DNA of 64,000 nucleotides from Ichthyobacterium seriolicida (GTDB lineage Bacteria; Bacteroidota; Bacteroidia; Flavobacteriales; Ichthyobacteriaceae): NCBI RefSeq assembly GCF_002369955.1, contig NZ_AP014564.1, positions 308,893 to 372,892 of the forward strand, read 5' to 3'. Shown piece by piece: positions 42,900 to 53,033 of this stretch (position 1 is its first letter; each line of letters starts with the position of its first letter). The notes under the pieces were generated by a model. It saw only the letters and a program-made list of their open reading frames with translations, ran no database searches and was not told where the DNA came from. The position numbers and the translations under genes were made by a program.

Positions 42900-45179
42900 T
42901 TAAGAACCGCACATAATGCAATCTTCAACATCTTCGACATTTCTCAAAACACTTTCATCTTTCAGAGTTACCTTAACAGCGTTTACAGATGGTTTTGTCC
43001 TGAGGTAATACATGCCAGTTTTAAGACCTTTTTTCCAAGCGTACATATGCATGGAGTACACCTGTTTTAAAGAAGGAGATGACAACCATAGATTCATACT
43101 CTGACTCTGACATATAAAAGGAGCTCTATCGGCACTCATATCTATAACTACTCTTTGAGACATCTCCCATACCGTTTTATATATCTCTTTTATGTCATCG
43201 GGAATCTCGTTAATACTCTGAACAGAACCATTATTAATAATTATCTTGGCCCTCATATCATTGCTCCAAATACCTATATTTTTTAGTTCTCTTATGAGAT
43301 ATTTATTTACCATCAAAAATTCTCCAGAGAGAGTCTGTCTCTTGTAAATATTTGAAGTCTGTATTTCAAAAGCTTCTGTATTGCCTAATATCTGTGCTGT
43401 AGAAGCCGTAGGCATTAAAGAGGTAATCAGTGAATTTCTAACGCCGTATTCCTTTATATCTTTTCTCAATTTATCCCAGTCGTATCGCTTAGACGGCTCG
43501 ACTCCCCACATCTGAAATTGAAATATTCCTTGTGAGATAGGAGATCCTTCAAAGTTTCTATAAGGACCTTTTTCTCTTGAAATCTCCATGGAAGCTTCCA
43601 TGCCCGCGTGATATATAGTTTCAAAAATCTCTTTGTTTAAGGCTCTAGCCTCTTGAGAATCATACGGTAATCTAAGTTTGAAAAACACATCTGCTAGCCC
43701 CTGTACACCAACTCCAATAGGCCTATTATTATTGTTAGAGCGATATGTCTTTTCTGTTGGATAAAAATTCTTATCTATAATTTTATCCAAGTTTTTGGTT
43801 ACTACTTTTGCAACTCTGTGTAAACTTTCAAAATCGTATTTATCGCCGTCTACAAACATAGGGAGAGCTATACTAGCCAGATTACATACAGCTGTTTCAT
43901 TGCCGTCGGAATACTCTATTACCTCGGCACATAGATTAGACGATTTTATGGTTCCTATATTCTTTTGATTAGACTTTGAATTACAAGCGTCTTTATACAA
44001 CATATAAGGAACCCCCGTCTCAGATTGAGATTCTATAATCTTAGTCATAAGATGTTGAGCAGGGATGACTTTTTTCCCTTTTCCCTCTAATTCATATCTC
44101 GTGTATAATTTTTCAAAATCATCTCCGTAGACATCAGACAAACCAGGGCAATCTGATTCACTCATCAATGTCCAGTCTCCTCCTTCTTCTACCCTTTTCA
44201 TAAAGAGATCGGGAACCCATAGGGCTAAGAATAAATCCCTCGCTCTAAACTCTTCTTTTCCATGATTTTTCTTCAAATCTAAAAAAGCCTCTATATCAAA
44301 ATGCCAAGGTTCTATATATACTGCAAAACTTCCTTTCCTCTTGCCTCCACCTTGATCTACATACCTGGCCGTTTCGTTAAATACTTTGAGCATAGGGATG
44401 ATTCCATTGGAAATGCCATTGGTCCCCTTTATAGGGGATCCAGTAGCTCTTACATTATGTACGTGTATTCCTATGCCTCCAGCTGTTTTGCTTATGATAG
44501 CAGTTTCTTTCAAAGTGTTGAAAATCCCCTCTATGGAGTCGTCTTCTATACCTAAGAGAAAGCAAGAGCTGAGCTGTTGAAGAGTAGTGCCAGAATTGAA
44601 TAATGTAGGAGTAGCATGTGTGTAATACCCTTGAGACATCAAATCATAGATCTCTTTAACTTTTTCTATGGAATCGTCGCCAGCTACAGTTATAGCCACT
44701 CGCAAATACATATCCTGTGGCCTCTCATACGAAAAGCCTTTGTATTTAATTAAATATGAACGCTCTAAGGTCTTAAATCCAAAATATTCAAAATCAAAAT
44801 CTCTCTTGTAATCTATAAGAGATTCGTATGCTTTACCATTAGCCTTTACTAAGTCGTAATAAGATTTAGATAGCGTTCCCTGTTGGTATAACTTCTCTGT
44901 GGAGTCTAAAAAACCTTTGGTCTCTTTGTGTAGAGAACTTATAGCTATTCTAGAGGCTAAAATAGAATAGTCGGGATGATCTATAATCATCATAGCTGCT
45001 GTTTCAGCCAAAAAATTATCTATCTCAGAGGTGTATATGCCATCGTATAATCCAGCCACTACTTTCTGTGCCACCATTATAGGATCTACATTTAAATCTG
45101 ATGATAACTCCTCTATCCTCGCTGTTGTCTTATCTAAAGAAGCCTTCTCTTTTCTGCCATCTCTTTTTATTACATACAT
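42900..45179 (-). CDS. nrdA: Class Ia ribonucleoside-diphosphate reductase, large (alpha) subunit
   Basis: The 759-residue catalytic subunit converts NDPs to dNDPs. It has an N-terminal ATP-cone (YVIKRDGRKEKASLDK) for activity control. The fold includes TPTLFNSGTTLQQLSSCFLL, GGIGIHVHNVRATGSPIKGTNG, NLCAEVIEYSD and AVCNLASIALP, LMPTASTAQILGNTEAFE and YYLRTKPS. The C-terminal CIMC pair passes electrons from thioredoxin. The gene starts 10 bp after the odhB stop, so it is transcribed with the 2-oxoglutarate dehydrogenase genes, which is unusual. Confidence 0.96.
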   Translation of the reverse strand: MYVIKRDGRKEKASLDKTTARIEELSSDLNVDPIMVAQKVVAGLYDGIYTSEIDNFLAETAAMMIIDHPDYSILASRIAISSLHKETKGFLDSTEKLYQQGTLSKSYYDLVKANGKAYESLIDYKRDFDFEYFGFKTLERSYLIKYKGFSYERPQDMYLRVAITVAGDDSIEKVKEIYDLMSQGYYTHATPTLFNSGTTLQQLSSCFLLGIEDDSIEGIFNTLKETAIISKTAGGIGIHVHNVRATGSPIKGTNGISNGIIPMLKVFNETARYVDQGGGKRKGSFAVYIEPWHFDIEAFLDLKKNHGKEEFRARDLFLALWVPDLFMKRVEEGGDWTLMSESDCPGLSDVYGDDFEKLYTRYELEGKGKKVIPAQHLMTKIIESQSETGVPYMLYKDACNSKSNQKNIGTIKSSNLCAEVIEYSDGNETAVCNLASIALPMFVDGDKYDFESLHRVAKVVTKNLDKIIDKNFYPTEKTYRSNNNNRPIGVGVQGLADVFFKLRLPYDSQEARALNKEIFETIYHAGMEASMEISREKGPYRNFEGSPISQGIFQFQMWGVEPSKRYDWDKLRKDIKEYGVRNSLITSLMPTASTAQILGNTEAFEIQTSNIYKRQTLSGEFLMVNKYLIRELKNIGIWSNDMRAKIIINNGSVQSINEIPDDIKEIYKTVWEMSQRVVIDMSADRAPFICQSQSMNLWLSSPSLKQVYSMHMYAWKKGLKTGMYYLRTKPSVNAVKVTLKDESVLRNVEDVEDCIMCGS

Positions 45180-45189
45180 AAGTGGGAAT

Positions 45190-46386
45190 TTATAATTCTA
45201 AGGATAATTCTTCTCTGCCATCCATAAGTAGCTCTGTAGGGTTTTCTATAGCTTTCTTAAGCTCGACTAAGAAACTGACAGACTGACTTCCATCTATAAT
45301 TCTGTGATCATAAGATAGTGCTACATACATTATAGGACGAATCTCTATATTTCCATTTACAACTACTGGACGATCGACTATATTATGCATACCCAAAATA
45401 GCGCTTTGAGGAGGATTTATAATAGGAGTGGATAACATAGATCCAAATACCCCGCCGTTTGTAATTGAAAAATTACCTCCTATCATATCGTCCAAAGACA
45501 ATTTTCCTTCTCTAGCCTTTATAGATAATTTCTTTATTTCTAACTCTATAGCTTTAAAAGACATAGTTTCGGCATTCCTTAAGACAGGAACCATCAATCC
45601 CTTAGGAGTTGATACGGCTATACTTATATCTGAATAAGCATAAGTTATCTGTTCATCGCCATCTATCATAGATCCAACATCAGGATATAACCCTAAACTC
45701 CTCACAACAGCCTTGGTGAAAAAAGACATAAAGCCCAACTTCACACCGTGTTTTTCATTGAATCTATCTTTGTATTTTTCTCTTAGAGACATCACAGCGC
45801 TCATATCTACTTCATTGAAAGTAGACAGCATAGCAGTCTCGTTTTTTACTGACACGAGCCTTTGAGATATCTTTTTCCTGAGCAGAGACATTTTCTTTCT
45901 AGATGCCCCTCTGTTGCCAATAGGGTTTGATCCCATAGCAGCTACGGCTTTTACGACGTCTTCTTTTATTATTCTGCCATCTCTTCCAGATCCATCTACT
46001 TTTGACACTCCCACCTCTTCCATCATTTTTTTAGCAGATGGAGAAGGTGTTCCCGTAGCATAAGATTCTTTTTTAGGAGAATTACATTCCATTACAGGAG
46101 TCTCTACTGTTGGTTTTGTGTTTTTAACTGATTCTGCTTTGTCTGGTTTTGAAGCTGTGGTGTCTATATGACAAACCACTTCTCCAACTTTTACAGTATT
46201 TCCTTCCTCCACTTTTATGTGAATCACACCACTACATTCAGCAGGTAGCTCTAAAGTAGCTTTATCTGAATCTATCTCAGCTATGGTTTGCTCTTTTTCT
46301 ACATAATCTCCATTTTGAACTAGCCAAGATGCTATTTCTACTTCCGATATTGACTCACCTGGACTAGGTATCTTAATTTCTACCAT
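45190..46386 (-). CDS. odhB: 2-oxoglutarate dehydrogenase E2 (dihydrolipoyl succinyltransferase)
   Basis: The 398-residue protein has one N-terminal lipoyl domain (IDSDKATLELPAE, lipoyl lysine K42), a linker, a peripheral-subunit-binding domain (TGTPSPSAKKMMEEVGVSKVDGSGRDGRIIKEDV) and the catalytic domain ending with the HxxxDG motif (SYDHRIIDGSQSVSFLVELK). It transfers succinyl groups to CoA in the TCA cycle. It is 68 bp downstream of sucA; the E3 subunit is not in this window. Confidence 0.95.
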   Translation of the reverse strand: MVEIKIPSPGESISEVEIASWLVQNGDYVEKEQTIAEIDSDKATLELPAECSGVIHIKVEEGNTVKVGEVVCHIDTTASKPDKAESVKNTKPTVETPVMECNSPKKESYATGTPSPSAKKMMEEVGVSKVDGSGRDGRIIKEDVVKAVAAMGSNPIGNRGASRKKMSLLRKKISQRLVSVKNETAMLSTFNEVDMSAVMSLREKYKDRFNEKHGVKLGFMSFFTKAVVRSLGLYPDVGSMIDGDEQITYAYSDISIAVSTPKGLMVPVLRNAETMSFKAIELEIKKLSIKAREGKLSLDDMIGGNFSITNGGVFGSMLSTPIINPPQSAILGMHNIVDRPVVVNGNIEIRPIMYVALSYDHRIIDGSQSVSFLVELKKAIENPTELLMDGREELSLEL

Positions 46387-46454
46387 ACTACAATTTTATT
46401 TTAGGATATTTACAACTAACTGTATTAAATTAATACTTTTAGCTAAGTAAAAAT

Positions 46455-49193
46455 TTATTTTTCAAACACACTATCTATTACCTTCTTCTGCCTGTAAAGA
46501 GCTCTAACTATAGAGCCTGATGAAGGAGAAGCGCTTTCATCCCTAGAGATTAATTCAAAAGGGATATGCCTAGCTCTCAATAAAATATGAGACCAAGCCC
46601 CCATGTTTTTAGGCTCTTCTTGAACCCAGAAAACCTTTTTTGCATTGTACTTCTCTATGAGAGAAATAATTTCTTCTTCAGGAAAAGGATAGAGCTGTTC
46701 TACTCTTACTAGAGCTATATCCTTTCTATTTAACCTCTCTCTCTCTGATAATAATTCATAGTATAATTTACCTGAACAAAAGACTAATTTATCTATAGAT
46801 TTATCATTAGAATCGTCATCTATGACCTTTTGAAATTTTCCGCTTGTTAATTCTTCCACTGAAGAAGTACATAAGGGATGGCGCAACAAACTCTTAGGAG
46901 TAAATACTATCAGAGGTTTTCTAAAATCCCTGTGCATTTGTTCTCTCAAGAGATGAAAGAAATTAGATGGAGTAGAGCAATTGGCTATTCTCATATTGTT
47001 TTGAGCGCACAGTTGTAAATACCTCTCCATTCTAGCTGAAGAGTGTTCAGCTCCTTGCCCTTCATAACCGTGAGGCAAAAGCACTACTAAACCGTTTTGG
47101 ATCTTCCATTTATCCTCAGCTGAGGACAAATACTGATCTATTATTATTTGAGCTCCATTGCTGAAATCACCAAATTGAGCCTCCCATATAGTAAGGGTTT
47201 TAGGTGAAGCCATAGCATAACCATAGTCGAAGCCCATAACTGCATATTCTGACAAATTAGAGTTGAACACACTCATATTGCCCTGAGTTTTACTTATACT
47301 ATTTAATAGGTTTACCCTGTCTTCTGAATCTATATCTCTTATTATGGCGTGTCTGTGTGAAAAAGTTCCCCTTTCTACATCCTGACCAGATAACCTCACA
47401 TTAAATCCTTCTTCTAAAAGAGAACCGTAAGCCAGTAATTCGGTCATTCCCCAGTCTATTTTGTCTGTCTTGTTGACCATATCTCTCCTACTAGACAATA
47501 ACTTTTCTATCTTTTTTATAAAACAGTTATCCTTAGGAATAGTAGTTATGGCATCGGTGATTTGTTTTATTTTTTCTAACGGATATCCAGTGTCAATATC
47601 CTTATATATATCATCGGTAGAACTAGGAATTGTATAATCGATCCATTCTTCTTCCATAAATGGCGTTATAACACTTCTTTTGCTTTCCTTAGATTTGTCG
47701 AATCTATCCTGCAAAAGCTTTTTAAACTCTAATTCTTCTTCTATTACTATATCTTCACCTGCTACTCCCTCCTGAAGTAATCTAGCTTTGTAAATCTCTC
47801 TTGGATTTGGATGTTTGGCTATTATATCGTACAACTTAGGCTGTGTGAATTTTGGTTCATCTCCCTCATTGTGTCCGTATTTTCTATAACACAAGAGATC
47901 TATAAAGATATCTTTTTTAAATGCCATTCTGTAATTTACGGCAAATTCTATAGAGTGAACTACAGATTCCACATCATCTCCATTGACGTGTATGACAGGC
48001 GATAAAGTTACTTTCCCCACATCGGTACAATAAGTACTAGAACGTCCATCTATGTAATTAGTAGTAAATCCTATTTGATTGTTTATTACTAAATGTATGG
48101 TCCCTCCTGTTTTATATCCGTCTAGATTAACCATTTGAGTGATCTCATAGACAACCCCCTGACCTGCTATGGCGGCGTCTCCATGTATGATTACAGGAAT
48201 TAATTTGTCACTATCACCATTGTATTCATTATCTATCTTAGCACGACTGATTCCCTCTACCACACAACCAACTGACTCCAAATGAGAAGGGTTAGGGGCT
48301 AGAGTCATCTTTACATTTTTACCCTGTTGAGTTGGATATGTAGAAGACCAGCCCAAATGATATTTTACATCTCCATCGAATAGAATATCTTCTTCAAAAT
48401 CTTTCCCTTCAAATTCGTTGAAGATAGCATCGTAAGTCTTCCCGAAAATATTGGCCAACACATTTAACCTGCCTCTGTGTGACATTCCAACTACAATCTC
48501 TTGAACATTTGACTTAACCCCTCTCTCTATCATAGCGTCTAGAGCTGGAATGACAGATTCACCTCCTTCAATAGAAAACCTCTTCTGTCCTATAAAGTTT
48601 GAGTGTAAAAAATTTTCAAAAGCAACAGCTTGACTTAATTTGTGAAGAATACGTCGTTTTTGTTCTACTTTAAAATCTGGTTTATTGCCCCTGTGATGGA
48701 TTCTAGTTTTTATCCATTCTACCTGTTGGGGATCTCTAATATATTTGTATTCTATGCCTATGGAACTGCAATAGACCGATTTTAAATGAGATATTATATC
48801 TTTTAATTTAGCTCTCCCAAGACCTACGGTCGTACCAGCTTGGAATTCTTTTTCTAAGTCTTGGTCGGACAACCCATAATTTTCAATATCTAATTTAGGT
48901 CTGTACTTTCTGCGTTTTCTGACTGGATTAGTCCTTGTAAATAGATGCCCCCTCTTAGAATAATCTTCTATTAGAGAAATTACGTCAAATTCTTTTTTTA
49001 CATCCTCTGGGATTTCAGCGACTGACACATGGTCTTGCCTATGATTTTGTCCATAAGTCTTTTTCCCAAAATCATATCCTTGAAAAAAAGATCTCCAAGA
49101 GGGATCTATACCATCTGGATTACGTGTATAATCATAGTACATATCCTCTATAAACTGTGCATTAAGAGCACTCAAAAAAGAAAAATTATCCAT
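46455..49193 (-). CDS. sucA: 2-oxoglutarate dehydrogenase E1 component
   Basis: The thiamine-diphosphate E1 subunit (912 residues from the chosen start) decarboxylates 2-oxoglutarate. The N-terminus FSFLSALNAQFIEDMYYDY with DPSWRSFFQGYDFG is family typical. The ThDP fold shows GMSHRGRLNVLANIFGK, HGDAAIAGQGVVYE and YRKYGHNEGDEP, and the transketolase-like half VERGTFSHRHAIIRD, GFDYGYAMASP, WEAQFGDFSNGAQIIIDQ and PHGYEGQGAEHSSAR. I chose ATG 49193 because relatives begin MD-FSFL; TTG 49214 and ATG 49211 are in frame upstream. It is the first gene of sucA-odhB-nrdA-nrdB-thioredoxin. Confidence 0.95.
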   Translation of the reverse strand: MDNFSFLSALNAQFIEDMYYDYTRNPDGIDPSWRSFFQGYDFGKKTYGQNHRQDHVSVAEIPEDVKKEFDVISLIEDYSKRGHLFTRTNPVRKRRKYRPKLDIENYGLSDQDLEKEFQAGTTVGLGRAKLKDIISHLKSVYCSSIGIEYKYIRDPQQVEWIKTRIHHRGNKPDFKVEQKRRILHKLSQAVAFENFLHSNFIGQKRFSIEGGESVIPALDAMIERGVKSNVQEIVVGMSHRGRLNVLANIFGKTYDAIFNEFEGKDFEEDILFDGDVKYHLGWSSTYPTQQGKNVKMTLAPNPSHLESVGCVVEGISRAKIDNEYNGDSDKLIPVIIHGDAAIAGQGVVYEITQMVNLDGYKTGGTIHLVINNQIGFTTNYIDGRSSTYCTDVGKVTLSPVIHVNGDDVESVVHSIEFAVNYRMAFKKDIFIDLLCYRKYGHNEGDEPKFTQPKLYDIIAKHPNPREIYKARLLQEGVAGEDIVIEEELEFKKLLQDRFDKSKESKRSVITPFMEEEWIDYTIPSSTDDIYKDIDTGYPLEKIKQITDAITTIPKDNCFIKKIEKLLSSRRDMVNKTDKIDWGMTELLAYGSLLEEGFNVRLSGQDVERGTFSHRHAIIRDIDSEDRVNLLNSISKTQGNMSVFNSNLSEYAVMGFDYGYAMASPKTLTIWEAQFGDFSNGAQIIIDQYLSSAEDKWKIQNGLVVLLPHGYEGQGAEHSSARMERYLQLCAQNNMRIANCSTPSNFFHLLREQMHRDFRKPLIVFTPKSLLRHPLCTSSVEELTSGKFQKVIDDDSNDKSIDKLVFCSGKLYYELLSERERLNRKDIALVRVEQLYPFPEEEIISLIEKYNAKKVFWVQEEPKNMGAWSHILLRARHIPFELISRDESASPSSGSIVRALYRQKKVIDSVFEK

Positions 49194-49211
49194 AGTTTTT
49201 ATGACATGCAT

Positions 49212-49239
49212 CAAAGCTAAAAAACAAGAGGCAAAATTA
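49212..49239 (-). promoter_or_regulatory. Candidate -7 elements ahead of sucA
   Basis: Two exact TAnnTTTG matches occur on the minus strand, TAGCTTTG (49212-49219) and TAATTTTG followed by C (49232-49239). Neither has a -33 element at a good distance. Their place supports the downstream ATG at 49193 as the sucA start. Confidence 0.35.
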
Positions 49240-49449
49240 ATGTTTTTAGCATAAATTTTATTTTAAATTTCACTTTAAATCCTCTTAAAGAAACACAATA
49301 TACTAAAATTATACACTAACCTGAGCTCTATTAATAACTCTAGTCAAATAATTTATAATGAACATTTTAGAAAGTTCAAATTATCTAAGTAGTTTACATT
49401 TGTATCGTGTGTGAAAAAGACATCTTTTAACAGAGTATAACCCTAGAAA

Positions 49450-52407
49450 ATGTCAAATTTTATAATCTATAACGCCTCGGCTGGATCTGGAAAAACCTAT
49501 ACTGTAACTAGAGAATATCTAAAACTATGTTTGGATAAGAATCCCTATGCTTTTAAAAATATATTAGCCGTGACTTTCACAAATAAAGCTGCCCAAGAAA
49601 TGCGTGAGAGGATCATAGGTGATTTAATCAAAATAAAATCTAATCCTCAAGATGAAAAATTACTCTCCATAGCAAAGGAGTTAAATGAAGATGAAAATAC
49701 TGTCAGAAAAAAAGCTGTAGAATTATTATCTAATATACTCCACAATTATTCAGATTTTCCCATTTGCACAATAGATAAATTCTTTCATCAGCTCGTAAGG
49801 GTCTTTGCCGTGGAAATGAAACTGCAAAACAATTTCAGTTTAGAAACAGATATGAGCACATACTCAAAAAGAGGTGTAGAGAGCCTTATGGAAGATATAA
49901 ATGTAGATGAAGACACCACCTCATTTCTAACAAAATTCGCTTTGCAAAAGATAAATACAGATGAAAAATGGGATGTCAGAAAAGACTTGATAAAAATATC
50001 TAAAAGCATAGAGAGGGAATCTTTTTATGATAGACTACCTAAATTAAAGAGAATAAAAAAAAGCGATGTAGATGAATTATTACAAATATTTTCTGAGAAA
50101 ACAGATGGAACAGTTTTAAGAGAAAATGCAAGAGCTCTTTTAAATAAAATAAAAGACAAAGATCTAGAAAACAGTTTTAGACGCGGTTGTCTCCCTAACT
50201 ATCTCAGCAAAATTGAAAATGGAGATTCAACAAAAGTTCAATCTACACTTATAAAGTGCATTAATGGAGAGTCGACTTGGTGTCCAAAAAGCAGAGCCTC
50301 AGATGAAGACACAGTACTGTCTATGGAAAGTGATATTATCTCTTTTATTAATTTTTCTGTTGAGAAAACAGAAGAAATAGAGAGATATAAAAACGCACAA
50401 AAAAAACTTTATCCCACTATACTTTTACACAAAGTAAATGAGAAGATAGAAAATATAAAAAAGGAAAATAATATCATCTTCATTTCAGATTTTAACAAAC
50501 TCATATCAAAGAGAATAAAAAATCTACCAGCTCGGTATATATATGAGAAAATAGGAGAAAAATACAAACACTATTTTATAGATGAATTCCAAGATACTTC
50601 GTCTATGCAGTGGCATAATTTTTTACCTCTTTTAGAAAATTCTACATCCCAAGGCGGTGATGTTACCTTGGTAGGAGATGGGAAACAAGCCATCTATAGA
50701 TGGAGAAATGGAAATGTAAAACAATTCTTAGATCTTTCTTCTGACCCTAATAACTTTCAAAAGACACTAGAATACAATTTCCGAAGCGCTGGAAAAATAG
50801 TAGAATTCAACAATGTGTTTTTCTCTTCTGTAAAAAATATCTTAGAGGATAAAGAAAATATTAAAGTTTACGATAGTCAGCAAAAGGTAGGCGCTCAGAA
50901 TTTACATAATGAGGGGTTTGTGCAAATAAGTACTCTGGAAAAAGATCAAGAAACTGTTTTATCAGAGATTAAAATCAAAATAGAGCAATGCCTAAGCAAA
51001 GGATATCTAAAAGGTGATATAGCTGTAATAGTTCGAAATAATAGTGAAATTAAACTAATAGCAGAATATTTAATATCTAACAATATAGAAGTAATCTCTT
51101 CGGAAGGGCTGTTGTTGAAAAATCACTCTGAAATAAATTTTTTAATCAGTATTTTAAAAGCCTTAGCCAACCCTTTGGATAAAAAATATTTGGCCCATAT
51201 ATTGATTTTTTTAGGGGAAATGGATTTTATATCTAAAGATGTAGATATTTTGGGTTTTTTTAAAAGACACGACATAAAATTGGATTTTATAAATCAACTA
51301 TCCATTTACGAATTAACAGAATTTTTAGCTTTTAAGTTCCTAGATGAGGAGTATAAAAGTAATGTTTACATACAAAATTTATATGATGAGATATTACATT
51401 TTACAAGTAGAAATATAGACGACTTACACAAATTTTTAGAGTATTGGGACACTAGAAGAAAAGACAGAGCTTCAATATCATCACAATCGAATAATGGAGT
51501 AAAAATACTGACCATACACAAATCTAAAGGCCTTGAATTTCCAATAGTGATAATCCCTTTTTTAAATTGGAAGATAAATCTCTCCAAAGAGATAGACTCT
51601 ATTGATATAAACGGAATATCTTTTGATATATCTGCCAAATATTCTGAAAATCATCAAATGATAAAACAAAATGTTTTTTTTGACAACCTAAATTTATTAT
51701 ACGTAGCATTTACCCGAGCTCAAGAACACTTGTATTTATTTACCAATACGACTAAGAAAAAAAACATAGATGATATATCTGATGTCAGCCATATAATGGA
51801 ACTATTTCTAAAGGGCAGATCTAGTTATGAGTTGGGAGTGCAAAAGTGTTTTTCAAACAAGAAAAATGATCATAAGTCGACATATACTGTAGAGAATATA
51901 GTGTTTAACAACTGGAGAAAAAGAGATCAGTTATCCATAGAGGTACAAGCTCAGAAGAGATGGATAGATAATCCTAAAACGCTATTTGGAAACACAATAC
52001 ACGATATCTTATCTAAAATAGAATCAGAGAAAGATCTAAAAAAAGTATTGATCAACACCCTAAACGAGGGAATTATAAATTATAAAGAAAAAAATCAGTT
52101 ACACAGATTGATAGAGGGTATTGTAAATCACAAAAAAATAAAACCTTTCTTTTCAAGTGATGTTTATACAATAAATGAAAGAGACATTGTATTGGAAGAT
52201 GGAAAAGTGCTGCGCCCCGATAGAGTAGTTGTATTTCCAGATAAATCTATAGGCATTTTAGATTTTAAAACAGGTGAAAAAAAAGACGAAGATAAAATTC
52301 AGATAAAACAATATATATCAACTTTAAAAAGGCTAGAGCGATTGGAAAGTATAAAAGCCTTTTTAGTATACACCAAAAATGGAATACAAGTCGAAGAGGC
52401 ACTATAG
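49450..52407 (+). CDS. UvrD-family helicase/nuclease (AddA/RecB-like)
   Basis: The 985-residue superfamily 1 helicase has Walker A YNASAGSGKTYT at the N-terminus, then ILAVTFTNKAAQEMRERI, YFIDEFQDTSSMQW, LVGDGKQAIYRWRNG, LTIHKSKGLEFPIVIIP and LYVAFTRAQEHLYLF. A C-terminal PD-(D/E)xK-type nuclease follows (GNTIHDIL, LRPDRVVVFPDKSIGILDFKTG). It is probably the AddA-type subunit that processes double-strand breaks for RecA, which is encoded nearby. An addB partner, often adjacent in relatives, is not in this window. It ends 11 bp from the convergent purE stop. Confidence 0.9.
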   Translation: MSNFIIYNASAGSGKTYTVTREYLKLCLDKNPYAFKNILAVTFTNKAAQEMRERIIGDLIKIKSNPQDEKLLSIAKELNEDENTVRKKAVELLSNILHNYSDFPICTIDKFFHQLVRVFAVEMKLQNNFSLETDMSTYSKRGVESLMEDINVDEDTTSFLTKFALQKINTDEKWDVRKDLIKISKSIERESFYDRLPKLKRIKKSDVDELLQIFSEKTDGTVLRENARALLNKIKDKDLENSFRRGCLPNYLSKIENGDSTKVQSTLIKCINGESTWCPKSRASDEDTVLSMESDIISFINFSVEKTEEIERYKNAQKKLYPTILLHKVNEKIENIKKENNIIFISDFNKLISKRIKNLPARYIYEKIGEKYKHYFIDEFQDTSSMQWHNFLPLLENSTSQGGDVTLVGDGKQAIYRWRNGNVKQFLDLSSDPNNFQKTLEYNFRSAGKIVEFNNVFFSSVKNILEDKENIKVYDSQQKVGAQNLHNEGFVQISTLEKDQETVLSEIKIKIEQCLSKGYLKGDIAVIVRNNSEIKLIAEYLISNNIEVISSEGLLLKNHSEINFLISILKALANPLDKKYLAHILIFLGEMDFISKDVDILGFFKRHDIKLDFINQLSIYELTEFLAFKFLDEEYKSNVYIQNLYDEILHFTSRNIDDLHKFLEYWDTRRKDRASISSQSNNGVKILTIHKSKGLEFPIVIIPFLNWKINLSKEIDSIDINGISFDISAKYSENHQMIKQNVFFDNLNLLYVAFTRAQEHLYLFTNTTKKKNIDDISDVSHIMELFLKGRSSYELGVQKCFSNKKNDHKSTYTVENIVFNNWRKRDQLSIEVQAQKRWIDNPKTLFGNTIHDILSKIESEKDLKKVLINTLNEGIINYKEKNQLHRLIEGIVNHKKIKPFFSSDVYTINERDIVLEDGKVLRPDRVVVFPDKSIGILDFKTGEKKDEDKIQIKQYISTLKRLERLESIKAFLVYTKNGIQVEEAL

Positions 52408-52418
52408 GGAACTAAAGG

Positions 52419-52877
52419 TTATCCAACTTTTTCTGCAAGAGACTTTTTAAATTCTATTACTTTATTTTTAACATCTTCATTGTGAACGCCTATTATTTGA
52501 GCTGCTAATATAGCAGCATTTGTGGCTCCGTTTAGGGCTACAGTAGCCACGGGCACTCCAGAGGGCATCTGTAATATGGACAGTATAGAATCCCATCCAT
52601 CTATAGAATTACGAGATTTTATTGGGACTCCTATTACAGGAAGAGGAGATAGGGAGGCTACCATTCCAGGTAAATGAGCTGCCCCTCCTGCTCCTGCTAT
52701 GATAACTTTGATATCCCTATTGTGTGCAGAATAAGCGTATTCAAACATTTTTTCTGGGGTTCTATGAGCTGAGACAATTCTGACTTCGGTCTCTATATCC
52801 ATATTTTTTAGAAATTGATTTGCTTCTTCCATGACAGGTAAGTCGCTTTTGCTTCCCATGATTATACCTACTTTCAT
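52419..52877 (-). CDS. purE: 5-(carboxyamino)imidazole ribonucleotide mutase
   Basis: The 152-residue class I PurE rearranges N5-CAIR to CAIR in purine synthesis. Motifs are IIMGSKSDLPVMEEA, VSAHRTPEKMFEYA (with the catalytic His), IIAGAGGAAHLPGMVASLSPLPVIGVP and GVPVATVALNGATNAAILAAQI. Class I PurE usually works with PurK, whose gene is not nearby here. It stands alone, divergent from bcp. Confidence 0.95.
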   Translation of the reverse strand: MKVGIIMGSKSDLPVMEEANQFLKNMDIETEVRIVSAHRTPEKMFEYAYSAHNRDIKVIIAGAGGAAHLPGMVASLSPLPVIGVPIKSRNSIDGWDSILSILQMPSGVPVATVALNGATNAAILAAQIIGVHNEDVKNKVIEFKKSLAEKVG

Positions 52878-53033
52878 AATTGATTTGCTATTGATGTGCT
52901 TTATTTATAGGTTTTTTTAGACGCTGACAAAAGTAAATAAAATGAAATATTAAAAGTTAGTTAATAGATTTTGCACATTAATATTACTTTTGTTTCAACA
53001 CTTAGAAGTTCCGTTCCAAAAAATATTAGTTTT

